A program made the position numbers and the translations under genes. Shown one piece after another: positions 1 to 10,545 of a DNA stretch of 64,000 nucleotides; within the stretch, counting starts at the first letter, position 1; each line of letters begins with the position of its first letter. The stretch comes from Microlunatus sp. Gsoil 973 (GTDB taxonomy: Bacteria; Actinomycetota; Actinomycetes; Propionibacteriales; Propionibacteriaceae), in contig NZ_CP046122.1 of assembly GCF_009707365.1 (NCBI RefSeq), positions 372,001-436,000 on the forward strand. Reading direction: 5' to 3'. Under the pieces are notes generated by a model that was given only the letters and a program-made list of their open reading frames with translations, was not told where the DNA came from and did no database searches.

Positions 1-1
1 C

Positions 2-2059
<2,058 letters not shown>

Positions 2060-2061
2060 TC

Positions 2062-2105
2062 CGCCGAGGGGTCACATAATTCCTCATATTCGCGGTGTGT
2101 CGCGG
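2062..2105 (-). repeat. Palindromic-element repeat, copy A (direct copy of the left arm of the hairpin)
   Basis: This 44 bp segment begins three bases after the leuS stop and matches the left arm of the adjacent inverted repeat at an offset of 52 bp, with several substitutions. Read on the minus strand it encodes RHTANMRNYVTPRR, the same short peptide pattern as the other copies. Strand is given for that peptide orientation. No ribosome binding site or complete gene accompanies it. Confidence 0.75.
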
Positions 2106-2113
2106 TCGCAGCC

Positions 2114-2236
2114 CGCCGAGGGGTCACTAAATCCCTCATCCGCGCGGCGTGTCGGGCCTCCCATCCGGAACTTGGTCTCTGGATGGGAGGCACGACACGC
2201 CGCGCATATGAGGGATTATCTGACCCCTCGCCGGCT
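2114..2236. repeat. Long inverted repeat (copies B and C of the element), possible bidirectional terminator
   Basis: Two copies of the element face each other: arm B at 2117-2166 and arm C at 2181-2230. The arms are complementary at 44 of 50 positions and are separated by a 14-nt loop (2167-2180). The hairpin fills the gap between the convergent leuS and permease genes and reaches the permease stop codon. There is no T-tract, so it is not a textbook intrinsic terminator, although such a hairpin could stop or protect both transcripts. A further single copy lies inside tgt at 41584-41634, so this is a dispersed family and not a private terminator. Read in one frame, copy C encodes ARHAAHMRDYLTPRR. 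Confidence 0.85.
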
Positions 2237-3227
2237 AGAAGAGGCTCTGCTTGGCGACCCGGCGGGCCAGCCAGTTGGCCAGCAGGATCAGGATCAACGA
2301 GATCACTGACTTGAACAGGCCGATGGCGGTTGCATAGGAGTACTGCGGGATCTGGGACTGGAAGGCGATCTGGAACGAATAGGTGTCCAGCACCTGCGAC
2401 ACCGACAGGTTGTTGGGGTTCTGCAGCAGCAGCACCTTCTCGAAACCGCTGTTGAGCAGCTGCCCCATGTTCAGGATCAGCAGGGTGATGGTCACCGGGA
2501 GGATGCCCGGCAGATCGATGTGCCAGATGCGGCGGAGGATGTTCGCACCGTCCACCCGGGCGGCCTCGTGCAACTCCGGGTCGACGCCGGCCAGCGCGGC
2601 CAGGAAGATGATCGCGGAATAGCCGAGCGTCTGCCAGGCCCCGGACCAGACGTAGGTGTGCCGGAAGGCACTCGCCGACAGGAAGTCCACCGGACCGCCG
2701 AAGATCGCTGCGATCGGCCGGTTCACCACACCGGTGGTGGGTGAGAACAACATCAGGATCATGCCGACCAGCACCACGGTCGAGATGAAGTACGGGGCGT
2801 ACGTGATCAGCTGGACGGTCTTCTTGAACCGCTGGTTGCGCAACGAGTTGAGCAGCAGCGCGAGGATGATCGGCAGCGGGAAGAGGGCGAGCAGAGCGTA
2901 GATGTTGAGAACCAGGGTGTTCTTGATGACCGGCCAGAACAGGTAGGAGTGGAAGAACTGGGTGATGTACTTCGTACCCGCCCAGGGACTCCCGGTGATA
3001 CCGAGGGTGATGTTGTAGTTCTTGAAGGCCAGGACCAGCCCGTACATCGGCCAGTAGAGGAAGATGATCGAGAAGACCAGGGGTGGCAGCAGCAGCACGT
3101 AGAGCTGCCAGGACCGGCGCATCCGCAGGCCAAGTCGGCGGCTGGCCCGCTGATTGCCGTCCGGGGCGCCGGGCACCTCCGGCTTCTCGATCTTCACCGT
3201 TGTCGTCGTCATATCGGTGCCCGTCAT
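2235..3227 (-). CDS. Carbohydrate ABC transporter permease (LplB/MalF type)
   Basis: Inner-membrane permease of a sugar or oligosaccharide importer. The 330-residue protein has a short charged N-terminus and about six membrane segments, the first near residues 38-60 (LYVLLLPPLVFSIIFLYWPM). The EAA loop that contacts the ATPase is visible as ELHEAARVDGANILRRIW. Its start overlaps the stop of the upstream permease gene by 4 nt (ATGA), so translation is coupled. It is the last gene of a three-gene operon (binding protein, MalG-type permease, this gene). No ATPase gene is nearby, as is usual for the LplABC group, which tends to share one MsiK/MsmK-type ATPase encoded elsewhere. The substrate cannot be read from the sequence. 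Confidence 0.93.
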   Translation of the reverse strand: MTGTDMTTTTVKIEKPEVPGAPDGNQRASRRLGLRMRRSWQLYVLLLPPLVFSIIFLYWPMYGLVLAFKNYNITLGITGSPWAGTKYITQFFHSYLFWPVIKNTLVLNIYALLALFPLPIILALLLNSLRNQRFKKTVQLITYAPYFISTVVLVGMILMLFSPTTGVVNRPIAAIFGGPVDFLSASAFRHTYVWSGAWQTLGYSAIIFLAALAGVDPELHEAARVDGANILRRIWHIDLPGILPVTITLLILNMGQLLNSGFEKVLLLQNPNNLSVSQVLDTYSFQIAFQSQIPQYSYATAIGLFKSVISLILILLANWLARRVAKQSLF

Positions 3228-4114
3228 TTGATTGAGCCGATCAGTGCGCCCTTGACGAAGTGCTTCTGCACGAACGGGTAGGCGATCAGTGGCGGGATCA
3301 TCGCCACAACGATCATCGCGTACTTGAGCTTGTCGAACAGTTCGCGGCGCTTCAGGAGTTCTGCGACGTCACCGCCACCGATCATGCCCGGGTTGACCGC
3401 GCTCTGGGAGAGCAGTTCGCGCAGCACCAGCTGCAGCGGCATCAGGCCGGGGTCGCTGGTGTAGAGGAACGCGTTGAACCAGCCGTTCCACTGGGTGATG
3501 CCGTAGAACAACAGGTTGACCGCGATGATCGGCTTGCTCAACGGGATGGCGATCCGGAAGAAGAAGCGGAAGTCGTCGGCACCGTCGACCTTGGCCGCCT
3601 CGAGCATCTCCTGCGGCACGTTCATCTGGTAGAAGGTGCGGGTGATGATCACGTTGAAGACGCTCATCGCGCCGGGCAGGATGACCGCCCAGCGGGTGTC
3701 GAGCAGGCCGAGCTGGCGGACCACGATGTAGGTCGGGACGATGCCGGCCGACACCAGGGTCGGGATCAGGAAGAAGAACATGATGATCCGACGGAAGGGC
3801 AGATCGTCCCGGGACGCCGCGTAGCCGGCCAGCACGGTCAACGCGGTGCCGAGCAGCGCCCCGCCGATCGTGTAGACCGCGGAGTTGGCGAACCCGATGA
3901 GCAGGTTCGGCGAGTCCATGATCGTCTTGTACGCGTCGATCGTCGCTCCGACCGGCCACAGGTAGACGCTGTTGTCGGCGATCGCCTTGGCGCTGGAGAA
4001 GGACGCGCTGATCACGTAGATCATCGGGTACAGCACCATCAGGGTGAAGACCGTCAGGACGCTGTAATTGAGGACGAAGTATGCGCGGTCCCCGCGCGTG
4101 TCACGGATCCGCAC
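3224..4114 (-). CDS. Carbohydrate ABC transporter permease (YtcP/MalG type)
   Basis: Second membrane subunit of the same importer, 296 residues with about six membrane helices starting at residues 13-36. The cytoplasmic EAA motif reads EMLEAAKVDGADDFRFF, which docks on the ATPase. The GTG start lies one base past the stop of the binding-protein gene, and its own stop overlaps the next permease start by 4 nt, so all three genes form one tightly packed unit. The C-terminus (FVQKHFVKGALIGSIK) is the usual ending for this family and supports an intact protein. Confidence 0.93.
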   Translation of the reverse strand: MRIRDTRGDRAYFVLNYSVLTVFTLMVLYPMIYVISASFSSAKAIADNSVYLWPVGATIDAYKTIMDSPNLLIGFANSAVYTIGGALLGTALTVLAGYAASRDDLPFRRIIMFFFLIPTLVSAGIVPTYIVVRQLGLLDTRWAVILPGAMSVFNVIITRTFYQMNVPQEMLEAAKVDGADDFRFFFRIAIPLSKPIIAVNLLFYGITQWNGWFNAFLYTSDPGLMPLQLVLRELLSQSAVNPGMIGGGDVAELLKRRELFDKLKYAMIVVAMIPPLIAYPFVQKHFVKGALIGSIK

Positions 4115-4115
4115 G

Positions 4116-5873
4116 TCACTTGGGCCTAGTGTCGTACGCCTTCTGGTAGACGTCGAGATAAGTCTGCAGATTCATCGCAGCAAAGGAATCGACGTAGGCC
4201 TTCCAGTCGGCGTCGCTCTCGATGTCCTTCTTCCCCAGCGCGAAGTTCGACATGCCCTGTTTCACCGCCTGCGAGATCGAGGTCGCGGTGTCGGCGACCT
4301 GCGATGCCGAGTCGTCAGGAATGATCACCGGCGGAAGCTGCATCTCCTTGGGCTCGGCGTACTTCTCGTAGTCCTTACCCGCGGAATACAGTCCGGCCTC
4401 GTACGTCGGGGCCTTGGGATCTACCTGCTGGCCGCCGCGGTAGTCGAGCGACCGGTACATCGTCGCGTACTGGTTCCACGACTGGCCGGCCGGTGCCGGC
4501 CACTGGATGTCCCGCCACAACGCCTGCTCGCCGTCGATGCCGTCGGCGCCGTCGTCACCCCAGAACCAGTTCTTCTCGGCGATGCCGTCGTACATCCACA
4601 TGATCGATTCCAGGTCCATCTGGTAGTCCGACCACTGGACCAATGTCCCCGGATCCTTGCAGGCGCTGGTGATCTGCAGGCCGTTGGTGCTGAAACCGTA
4701 GTAGTCCCACTGCGCGGTCTGATTGCCGCTCGGTCCCTTCAGCGGCGGAACGGCGACGTAGTCGCGCCACGGGGCGTTCTTGTCCAGCGTGACCGGGTTG
4801 AAGAAGGAGCCCCACCAGTACACCCGGGCGAAGCCGACCTGACCCTTGTTGCCCGCGGTCTGCAGCTCGGTGTCGGACATGGAGAAGTTCTGCGAGGTGA
4901 GCGTGCCGTCCTTGTTCAGCTGCCGCAGATAGCGCAGCGCCTCACGCCATTCGTCCTTCGACGGCGTGAACTCGACCTTGCCGCTGTTCAGCCGCATCCA
5001 GCCACCGTTCTGGTCACCCGGTGGGGAGTAGAGGAACGGCTGCATCATGAAGTTGTCCAGCGGGTTGTTCACGCCGGAGGCGAACGGTACGAAGCCGTTC
5101 TTCCCCGAGGGGTTCTTGTTCTTGAACTCCAGCAACACCTGGCGCAGCTCGTCGGTGCTTCCCGGCACGTCCATGCCGATCGACTGGAGGTACTTCTTGT
5201 TGATCCACGCGCGGCCCTGGCTGCTGCGGCAGTGGTAGCAGTCGTTCACGCCCGGCATCTGGTACATCTTGCCGTCGGTGCTGGCCTTCAGACTGCGAAG
5301 GTCCGGATAGTCCTTCATCGTCTGCTGGGTGCGCGGAGAGTAGTGGGAGATGTAGTCGTCGAGAGCGATGAAGGTGCCCTGCTGGCCGTACAGAGAGATC
5401 TGCGCGGGCGTGAACGGGATGCCCATGAAGGCGTCGGGCAGGTCACCGCCTGACAACATCGCGTTGATCTTCGTCAGATCCGAGCCGCCGTTCGGATTGG
5501 TGATCAGCACCTCCTGGAACTGCACCTTGACCCCGGTCTGCTTCTCGAACCACTCGGTGGTCTTGTTCTTGTTCCAGTCACCGACCACCTGGGTGTCCTG
5601 CGGAACAACGATCTTGAATGTCGTCTTGCCGTCGGCGAACGGCTTCTTCACGGTCGCGTGCGGACCGATGTAACCGTCCTTGTACATCGGACCGTTCTCG
5701 ATCTCGGGCCCCAACTTCACCGGAGCGCCCGTCGGCTTGTTCCCGCTGCTCCCCGGGGTCTTGGCGTCGGAGCTGCAGCCGCTCAGCAAACCGAGCCCGC
5801 CAACCGCACCAATGCCTGCGACACCGGCCCCAAGCAGTGATCGGCGGGAGATCCGAGATGGTCCTCCGGTCAT
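4116..5873 (-). CDS. Extracellular solute-binding lipoprotein of sugar ABC importer (LplA/YtcQ type)
   Basis: Membrane-anchored receptor that delivers a carbohydrate to the permeases encoded downstream. The 585-residue protein starts with a twin-arginine-like signal (SRISRRSLLGAG, residues 6-17) and a lipobox LSGC with the lipidated Cys near residue 33, so Tat export and lipid anchoring are likely. Its length of 550-590 residues is typical of the LplA group and longer than MalE-type receptors. The ATG is preceded by GAGGAGAG at good spacing. It is the first gene of the operon and is divergent from a FadR-type regulator, the probable local controller. No substrate-specific motif is recognised; oligosaccharides of plant cell walls are typical ligands of the group, which is inference here. 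Confidence 0.93.
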   Translation of the reverse strand: MTGGPSRISRRSLLGAGVAGIGAVGGLGLLSGCSSDAKTPGSSGNKPTGAPVKLGPEIENGPMYKDGYIGPHATVKKPFADGKTTFKIVVPQDTQVVGDWNKNKTTEWFEKQTGVKVQFQEVLITNPNGGSDLTKINAMLSGGDLPDAFMGIPFTPAQISLYGQQGTFIALDDYISHYSPRTQQTMKDYPDLRSLKASTDGKMYQMPGVNDCYHCRSSQGRAWINKKYLQSIGMDVPGSTDELRQVLLEFKNKNPSGKNGFVPFASGVNNPLDNFMMQPFLYSPPGDQNGGWMRLNSGKVEFTPSKDEWREALRYLRQLNKDGTLTSQNFSMSDTELQTAGNKGQVGFARVYWWGSFFNPVTLDKNAPWRDYVAVPPLKGPSGNQTAQWDYYGFSTNGLQITSACKDPGTLVQWSDYQMDLESIMWMYDGIAEKNWFWGDDGADGIDGEQALWRDIQWPAPAGQSWNQYATMYRSLDYRGGQQVDPKAPTYEAGLYSAGKDYEKYAEPKEMQLPPVIIPDDSASQVADTATSISQAVKQGMSNFALGKKDIESDADWKAYVDSFAAMNLQTYLDVYQKAYDTRPK

Positions 5874-6178
5874 GGTTCTCTCTCCTCATCGAGTGGATCG
5901 TCCGACGACAATCGTCACCAGAGATGATCCGATGAATCCGCCGGTTCCGCAAGTGAGGTCGGGCAACTTTCTACAACGATCCGGGCCGTGTCCGGACCGT
6001 AATGTTTCGGTAGCACGTAGGTGAGAAGCCGGATAGTCCCTTGTCCGATGGCGATTCGAGGCAGTCGGTCGGTTCTCAGACCAAGGCCGGACGGCTGGAC
6101 AGGTGACGTCTGCGCTGGGATGATGGTAGTCCACAGAGGTCCTATGTTTAGGGGTTTCCTCGATCGGAGTTGCTGCGA
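5874..6178. promoter_or_regulatory. Divergent control region between the ABC importer and the FadR-type regulator
   Basis: This 305 bp non-coding gap separates divergently transcribed genes and must hold both promoters. Two short inverted repeats are visible: GACGA-CAA-TCGTC at 5904-5916, about 31 bp upstream of the binding-protein start, and TGGTAGTCCA at 6124-6133, about 45 bp upstream of the regulator start. Either could be an operator for the GntR-family protein, whose sites are usually short palindromes. No convincing -35/-10 pair could be chosen on either strand. Confidence 0.4.
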
Positions 6179-6907
6179 ATGGCCTTGTCGTCGACGACGC
6201 TGACCGACTCCGCGATCTCCGAACTCAAGCAGATGATCGTGAGCGGCGAGCTGGTCCCCGGGCAGCGACTGCCCCGGGAGGCCGATCTGGCCGAGAGGCT
6301 CGGGCTGTCCCGCAACTCGCTGCGCGAGGCGGTCAAGGGGCTCTCGCTGGTCGGTGTGCTCGACGTCCGGCAGGGCGACGGGACCTATGTCGCGAGTCTG
6401 GATTCGGAGTCGCTGATCGGCCGGATCGGCTTCGTCGTCGATTTCCATCGAGACGACGAGGTGCTGCACTACCTGCAGGTACGACGCATTCTCGAGCCGG
6501 CTGCCAGCGCCATCGCCAGTCTGCGCCTGACCGACGCGGAGATCGACGCGTTGGACCAGCACCTTGATCAACTCGACCCCCGGCCCTGTGTCGAGGACCT
6601 GGTCGCTTCGGACCTGGAGTTCCACCGCATGATCGTCGCCGGCTCGCAGAACCCGGTGTTGATCTCGCTGTTGGACAGCCTGGCCGGACCGATTCAACGC
6701 GCCAGGCTGTGGCGCGGCAGTACGGAGGAGAACGCGCTCTCCCGCACGACCGATGAACACCGCGCCATCGTCCGAGCCCTGCGGGCACGCGTGCCCGAGG
6801 TGGTCAGCGCGGCGGTGACCACCCACATCTTCGGCGTCGAGCACTGGCTGCTGTTCGCCCCGCCCGACATCCGACGGCGGACCAGCCCGACACCGGAGCC
6901 CGCGTGA
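6179..6907 (+). CDS. FadR/GntR-family transcriptional regulator with FCD domain
   Basis: DNA-binding regulator that responds to a small organic acid or sugar derivative. The N-terminal winged helix-turn-helix (about residues 1-70) contains LPREADLAERLGLSRNSLRE and the GDGTYV wing. The C-terminal all-helical FCD ligand domain (about residues 85-225) has DLEFHRMIV and the TDEHRAIVRAL segment that supply metal-binding Asp/His residues in this family. ATG at 6179 is preferred over the in-frame TTG at 6170 because GGAG sits 9 nt before the ATG. Divergent from the ABC importer and upstream of a PhyH-family dioxygenase, it probably controls one or both. Confidence 0.9.
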   Translation: MALSSTTLTDSAISELKQMIVSGELVPGQRLPREADLAERLGLSRNSLREAVKGLSLVGVLDVRQGDGTYVASLDSESLIGRIGFVVDFHRDDEVLHYLQVRRILEPAASAIASLRLTDAEIDALDQHLDQLDPRPCVEDLVASDLEFHRMIVAGSQNPVLISLLDSLAGPIQRARLWRGSTEENALSRTTDEHRAIVRALRARVPEVVSAAVTTHIFGVEHWLLFAPPDIRRRTSPTPEPA

Positions 6908-6978
6908 TCATGATGCCCTGCGGTGCGGGATAGGATCGTCGACGCCGAAAGTCGACGTCGACGACCAGGAGTACTGGT

Positions 6979-7806
6979 GTGTCCAGCACAACGAGCCGGT
7001 CTACAACACACCCCGGGCTTGACGCAGCTGCCCTGCGGGCCTGGGATCGCGACGGCTACCACGTCCAACGCAACCTCTTCAGCATGACCGAGGTGTCGGC
7101 CGTCCGGGCGCGATTCGACAGGATCGCCGCACGCGGCGAGCCGATCCCGGGCCACTGGGCGCCGCAGGCAGACAGCGATGACGTCCTGGGACGATTTCCG
7201 CGGGTGATGCATCCGCACGACTTCGACGCCGAGAGCAAGGCTCTGCTGCTCGATCCGCGGGTGCACCGGATCCTCGTCCAGCTGATGGGCGATGAGGTGC
7301 TGGCCTGCCAGACGATGTACTACTTCAAACCGCCGGGCGCCCGCGGGCAGGCGTTCCATCAGGACAACTACTACCTGTTGGTGCAGCCCTACACCTGCAT
7401 CGCGGCGTGGCTCGCGGTGGATCGTTCCTGGCCGGAGAACGGCGGGCTGATGGTCACTCCGGGCACCCATCGGGCGGAACTTGAGTGCCCGGAATCGGCC
7501 GATCCGACGCAGAGTTTCACCGACGACTATGTCGCTCCTCCGACCGAACCGATCGGACTCGATCTTGCTCCCGGCGACGTGTTGTTCTTCACCGGTTCGG
7601 TGATCCACGGTTCCGGTCCGAACACCACAGACGACAGCTGGCGACGATCGTTCATCAGCCACTACCTACCGTCGGCAGCGACGCACATCGGCGGCTGGTA
7701 TCTACCGCACATGTACGACTTCGACGGGCGCCCGGTGACCCGCGACACCACAGCGTGGGGCGGCCCCTGTGGCGAGGACAGCCCGAAGTTCCGCGGCTTC
7801 CACTAG
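6979..7806 (+). CDS. Phytanoyl-CoA dioxygenase (PhyH) family Fe(II)/2-oxoglutarate oxygenase
   Basis: Non-heme iron oxygenase of the PhyH family, 275 residues and probably cytoplasmic. The iron-binding facial triad is visible as HQD in AFHQDNYYLL (about residue 131) and a distal His in VIHGSGPN (about residue 213). The Arg in WRRSF is positioned to hold 2-oxoglutarate. A GTG start is used, with AGGAG about 8 nt upstream. The gene follows the FadR-type regulator in the same direction after 71 bp and may belong to its regulon. The family hydroxylates many small molecules, including sugar-acid and lipid derivatives, so no substrate is assigned. Confidence 0.88.
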   Translation: MSSTTSRSTTHPGLDAAALRAWDRDGYHVQRNLFSMTEVSAVRARFDRIAARGEPIPGHWAPQADSDDVLGRFPRVMHPHDFDAESKALLLDPRVHRILVQLMGDEVLACQTMYYFKPPGARGQAFHQDNYYLLVQPYTCIAAWLAVDRSWPENGGLMVTPGTHRAELECPESADPTQSFTDDYVAPPTEPIGLDLAPGDVLFFTGSVIHGSGPNTTDDSWRRSFISHYLPSAATHIGGWYLPHMYDFDGRPVTRDTTAWGGPCGEDSPKFRGFH

Positions 7807-7829
7807 AAACGTCAGGTGCCCGGCGGGGA

Positions 7830-8465
7830 TCAGTACGCGACCGAGAGGTGCTCGCGATGGTGCTCGCCGCCGTCGACCACGTCCATGATCGCCAGCGCGA
7901 AGTCGGTGCCTGAGATCTCCGATCCGCCGTCCTCGGTGAACAAGGCGACCTCACCACCGATCCGGTACCTGCCGGTCGACTCGCCCGGAGCGAAACTGCC
8001 GTAACCGCCGGCCGGGCTGATGAACAGCCAGTCCAGCTGGGCCGGCGCCTCGGTGTTGAGCCAATCCCGGACGGCCTCCATCTCCAGTGCTTCGGCTCGG
8101 AACTGCTCGGGCACGTCGCCCTCGGCGAATCGCGGCTGGTCGGGTGCCGGCCGCAACGAGGAGAATCCGCCGATCACCACGAATCCGGCTCCGTCGGCGA
8201 CTGCTGCACCGGCGTAGTCCCGGTAGAGCCCAAACACCCGTCCCTCGAGGTCACCGCGGGGTGACAGGGCGGCGATCACCAGGTCGGCGCCGTCGATGAT
8301 CCGTGCCGCGTTCGCGGCGTCCCCAGTCTCGTACCTGACACCTTCGACCGGCGCGTTCGGCCGATGCCGGCTCCAGGAGACGACGGTGTGCCCGCGGCCG
8401 GCCGCCTCACGGGCCAGGTTGCCTCCGGTGTAGCCGGTACCTCCGATGATGGCAATGGTCGACAT
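7830..8465 (-). CDS. NAD(P)-binding oxidoreductase, atypical short-chain/NmrA-like (YwnB/YesF type)
   Basis: Rossmann-fold protein of 211 residues that begins at once with the dinucleotide-binding motif AIIGGTGYTGGNLARE (GxxGxxG). A basic patch SRHRP after the second strand suggests a preference for NADP(H). The C-terminal FALAIMDVVDGGEH segment matches the end of the family in which the protein acts as an anti-sigma-like or quinone-reductase-like factor; the reaction is unknown. AAAGGAG lies 8 nt before the ATG. It converges on the PhyH gene and is downstream of the LLM flavin enzyme with an 18 bp gap, so those two are probably co-transcribed. Confidence 0.85.
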   Translation of the reverse strand: MSTIAIIGGTGYTGGNLAREAAGRGHTVVSWSRHRPNAPVEGVRYETGDAANAARIIDGADLVIAALSPRGDLEGRVFGLYRDYAGAAVADGAGFVVIGGFSSLRPAPDQPRFAEGDVPEQFRAEALEMEAVRDWLNTEAPAQLDWLFISPAGGYGSFAPGESTGRYRIGGEVALFTEDGGSEISGTDFALAIMDVVDGGEHHREHLSVAY

Positions 8466-8483
8466 GAGCTGGCTCCTTTCAGG

Positions 8484-9506
8484 TCAGCGCCAGCCGAGCG
8501 CCGGCGCAACCTCGGTCAGGATGGCGGAGAGCAGGTGGGCGTTGTAATCGACGCCGAGCTGGTTGGGCACGGTCAGCAGCAGGGTGTCGGCAGCGGCGAT
8601 GGCTTCGTCCCCGGCCAGCTGCTCGACAAGAACATCAGGCTCGGCGGTGAACGACCGGCCGAAGACCGCCCGGGTCTTGTCGTCGATCCAACCCGTCTGA
8701 TCCTGATCATTGCGCTCGGCGCCGAAGTAGCGGCGATCCGCCTCGGTCACCAGCGGAATGATCGAGCGGCTCACCGACACTCTCGGCTCACCTTGGTGAC
8801 CAGCCTCCTGCCAGGCTGTCCGATACGCCTCGATCTGCTTACGTTGCTGGACGTGCAGCGGTTCTCCGGTCTCGTCGTTCTTCAGCGTCGAGCTCTGCAG
8901 GTTCATCCCCAGCCCGGCCGCCCAGCGCGCTGTGCTGTCCGATCCGGCACCCCACCAGATCCGGTTCCGGAGTCCTTCGCTGTACGGCTCGATCCGCAGT
9001 AGGCCGGGAGGATTGGCGAACATCGGGCGCGGATTGGGTTCGGCGAAGCCCTCGCCCTTGAGCACCTCCAGGAACACCTCGGTGTGCCGGCGGGCCATCT
9101 CCTGGTCGGTACCACCCTCGGTCGGCTGATAGCCGAAGTAGCGCCAACCGTCGACGACCTGTTCGGGCGACCCGCGGCTGATGCCCAGCTGCAACCGCCC
9201 ACCGGAGATCAGGTCGGCAGCGCCGGCGGTCTCGGCCAGGTACAGCGGATTCTCATACCGCATGTCGATCACGCCGGTGCCGATCTCGATCCTCGACGTG
9301 CGGGCCGCGATCGCCGACAGCAACGGGAAGGGCGAGGCAAGTTGCCGCGCGAAGTGATGGACCCGGAAGTAGGCGCCGTCCGCACCGAGTTCCTCGGCCG
9401 CGACCGCCAGTTCCACCGACTGCAACAGTGCGTCCGCCGCGGTTCGCGTCTGCGAGTACGGCGACGGCGTCCAATGCCCGAAGGACAGGAATCCGATGCT
9501 CTTCAC
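8484..9506 (-). CDS. LLM-class (luciferase-like) flavin-dependent oxidoreductase
   Basis: TIM-barrel flavin (FMN or F420) enzyme of the bacterial luciferase superfamily, about 340 residues. Family marks are the N-terminal SIGFLSFGHW strand, ELGADGAYFRVHHFARQLASP, the GTGVIDMRYENPLYLAE segment and RLQLGISRGSPEQ. The GTG at 9504-9506 is chosen because homologous proteins start at the VKSIGFLSFGHW segment; a TTG four codons upstream (9518) is the alternative. The gene is followed closely by the NAD(P)-binding protein and preceded by the EEP-family gene on the same strand. The substrate cannot be predicted. Confidence 0.87.
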   Translation of the reverse strand: MKSIGFLSFGHWTPSPYSQTRTAADALLQSVELAVAAEELGADGAYFRVHHFARQLASPFPLLSAIAARTSRIEIGTGVIDMRYENPLYLAETAGAADLISGGRLQLGISRGSPEQVVDGWRYFGYQPTEGGTDQEMARRHTEVFLEVLKGEGFAEPNPRPMFANPPGLLRIEPYSEGLRNRIWWGAGSDSTARWAAGLGMNLQSSTLKNDETGEPLHVQQRKQIEAYRTAWQEAGHQGEPRVSVSRSIIPLVTEADRRYFGAERNDQDQTGWIDDKTRAVFGRSFTAEPDVLVEQLAGDEAIAAADTLLLTVPNQLGVDYNAHLLSAILTEVAPALGWR

Positions 9507-9534
9507 AACCCGTTCCAACGCGGGTGGCGGCGAA

Positions 9535-10545
9535 TCATTCCCGGCTTCCGGCGAGTTGCGCGACCAAACCGAGATGGTCGGTGCCGGCCACCCGGAAGGT
9601 CTTGATCGACAGCGCCGTGAGTCGCCGGTTGACCAGCACGTGATCGATCTCGATCAAGGGCGGCATGACCCGATGGTCTGCCGGGTAGGTCGGCATCCAT
9701 CCGGCGCCGGTGATGTCGGTTGCCGAGATGAAGCCGTGTCGGGCCATGGCACGCATCGGTCCATGATCATCGGTGGCATTGAAATCACCGGCGATCACCT
9801 CGGGCCCGGTGTCGAGCGCCTCGGCCCGCTGCAGCAGTTCGGCATGTTCCACGCGCCACCGGCTCCCGCCACACAAGGGATTGCACGGGTGAGCGGCGAT
9901 CACGTTGAGCTTGCCGGTACCGGGAAGGGTCGTCGAGGCGCTCCACTGTTGGTTGGTCGACGGCAACGGCCGACCACCGGTCAGCGGATAACGGGACAGG
10001 ATCAGGGACTGGTTGCCGGTGAGGATCCGGTTCGGAACCGAGTAGGGGAAGCGTGCACCGAGCCGGGAGCGGACGGCGTCGAAGGCGGTCGGTGTGACTT
10101 CGACCAGTACGACGATGTCGGCATTCTCCGCCTGTGAACGGATCTGGTCGACGTCGGCTGCTCCCCATTTCATGTTCAGGCTGATCACCGTGAACGGTCG
10201 ACCCGTCACCGGTCGAGGGCTGGCCACGAACTGTGGCCCGATCCAGATGACCTGCATGATCAGCAACCATGCGCTGATCATGGTCAGCACGGCGGTCGGC
10301 GCCCGCCGCCTGGCGCGGAGGAGGGCGATTCCGAAACAGAGCAACGAGATCAGCGCGGCGATCAGGCCGTACGGGATGAAGGAGGCGGTCAGCGCGCTGG
10401 CGTCATCGGTCGGCGGGACCAGGTAGAGGAATGCCGCGGTCAGTGCCGGGAACAGGGTGAGCAGGCCGAGGCCGAACCACAATGCCTGGAAGCGTCGGGG
10501 TTCCGGAGCCGTCCAGATCCGCGGCGCGTGATCATCGGTCGTCAT
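9535..10545 (-). CDS. Membrane-anchored endonuclease/exonuclease/phosphatase (EEP) family protein
   Basis: Metal-dependent phosphoesterase fold carried on an N-terminal membrane anchor, 336 residues. About three hydrophobic helices lie at residues 20-110 (for example LWFGLGLLTLFPALTAAFLYLV). The EEP domain follows, with SLNMKWGAAD, VVLVEVTP (metal-binding Glu), GGSRWRVEHAELL, the catalytic AGDFNATDDHGPMR and the final EIDHVLV with the Asp-His pair. This matches the group annotated as vancomycin-resistance VanJ-like or DNase-like proteins; no specific role is assigned. Its ATG overlaps the stop of the upstream GNAT fusion gene by 4 nt, so the two are translationally coupled. Confidence 0.85.
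   Translation of the reverse strand: MTTDDHAPRIWTAPEPRRFQALWFGLGLLTLFPALTAAFLYLVPPTDDASALTASFIPYGLIAALISLLCFGIALLRARRRAPTAVLTMISAWLLIMQVIWIGPQFVASPRPVTGRPFTVISLNMKWGAADVDQIRSQAENADIVVLVEVTPTAFDAVRSRLGARFPYSVPNRILTGNQSLILSRYPLTGGRPLPSTNQQWSASTTLPGTGKLNVIAAHPCNPLCGGSRWRVEHAELLQRAEALDTGPEVIAGDFNATDDHGPMRAMARHGFISATDITGAGWMPTYPADHRVMPPLIEIDHVLVNRRLTALSIKTFRVAGTDHLGLVAQLAGSRE

Noticed and set aside
2097-2309. Possible 70-codon gene containing the element peptide
   Set aside because: It runs through the hairpin and into the antisense of the permease, lacks a ribosome site, and shares only the repeat peptide with other copies.
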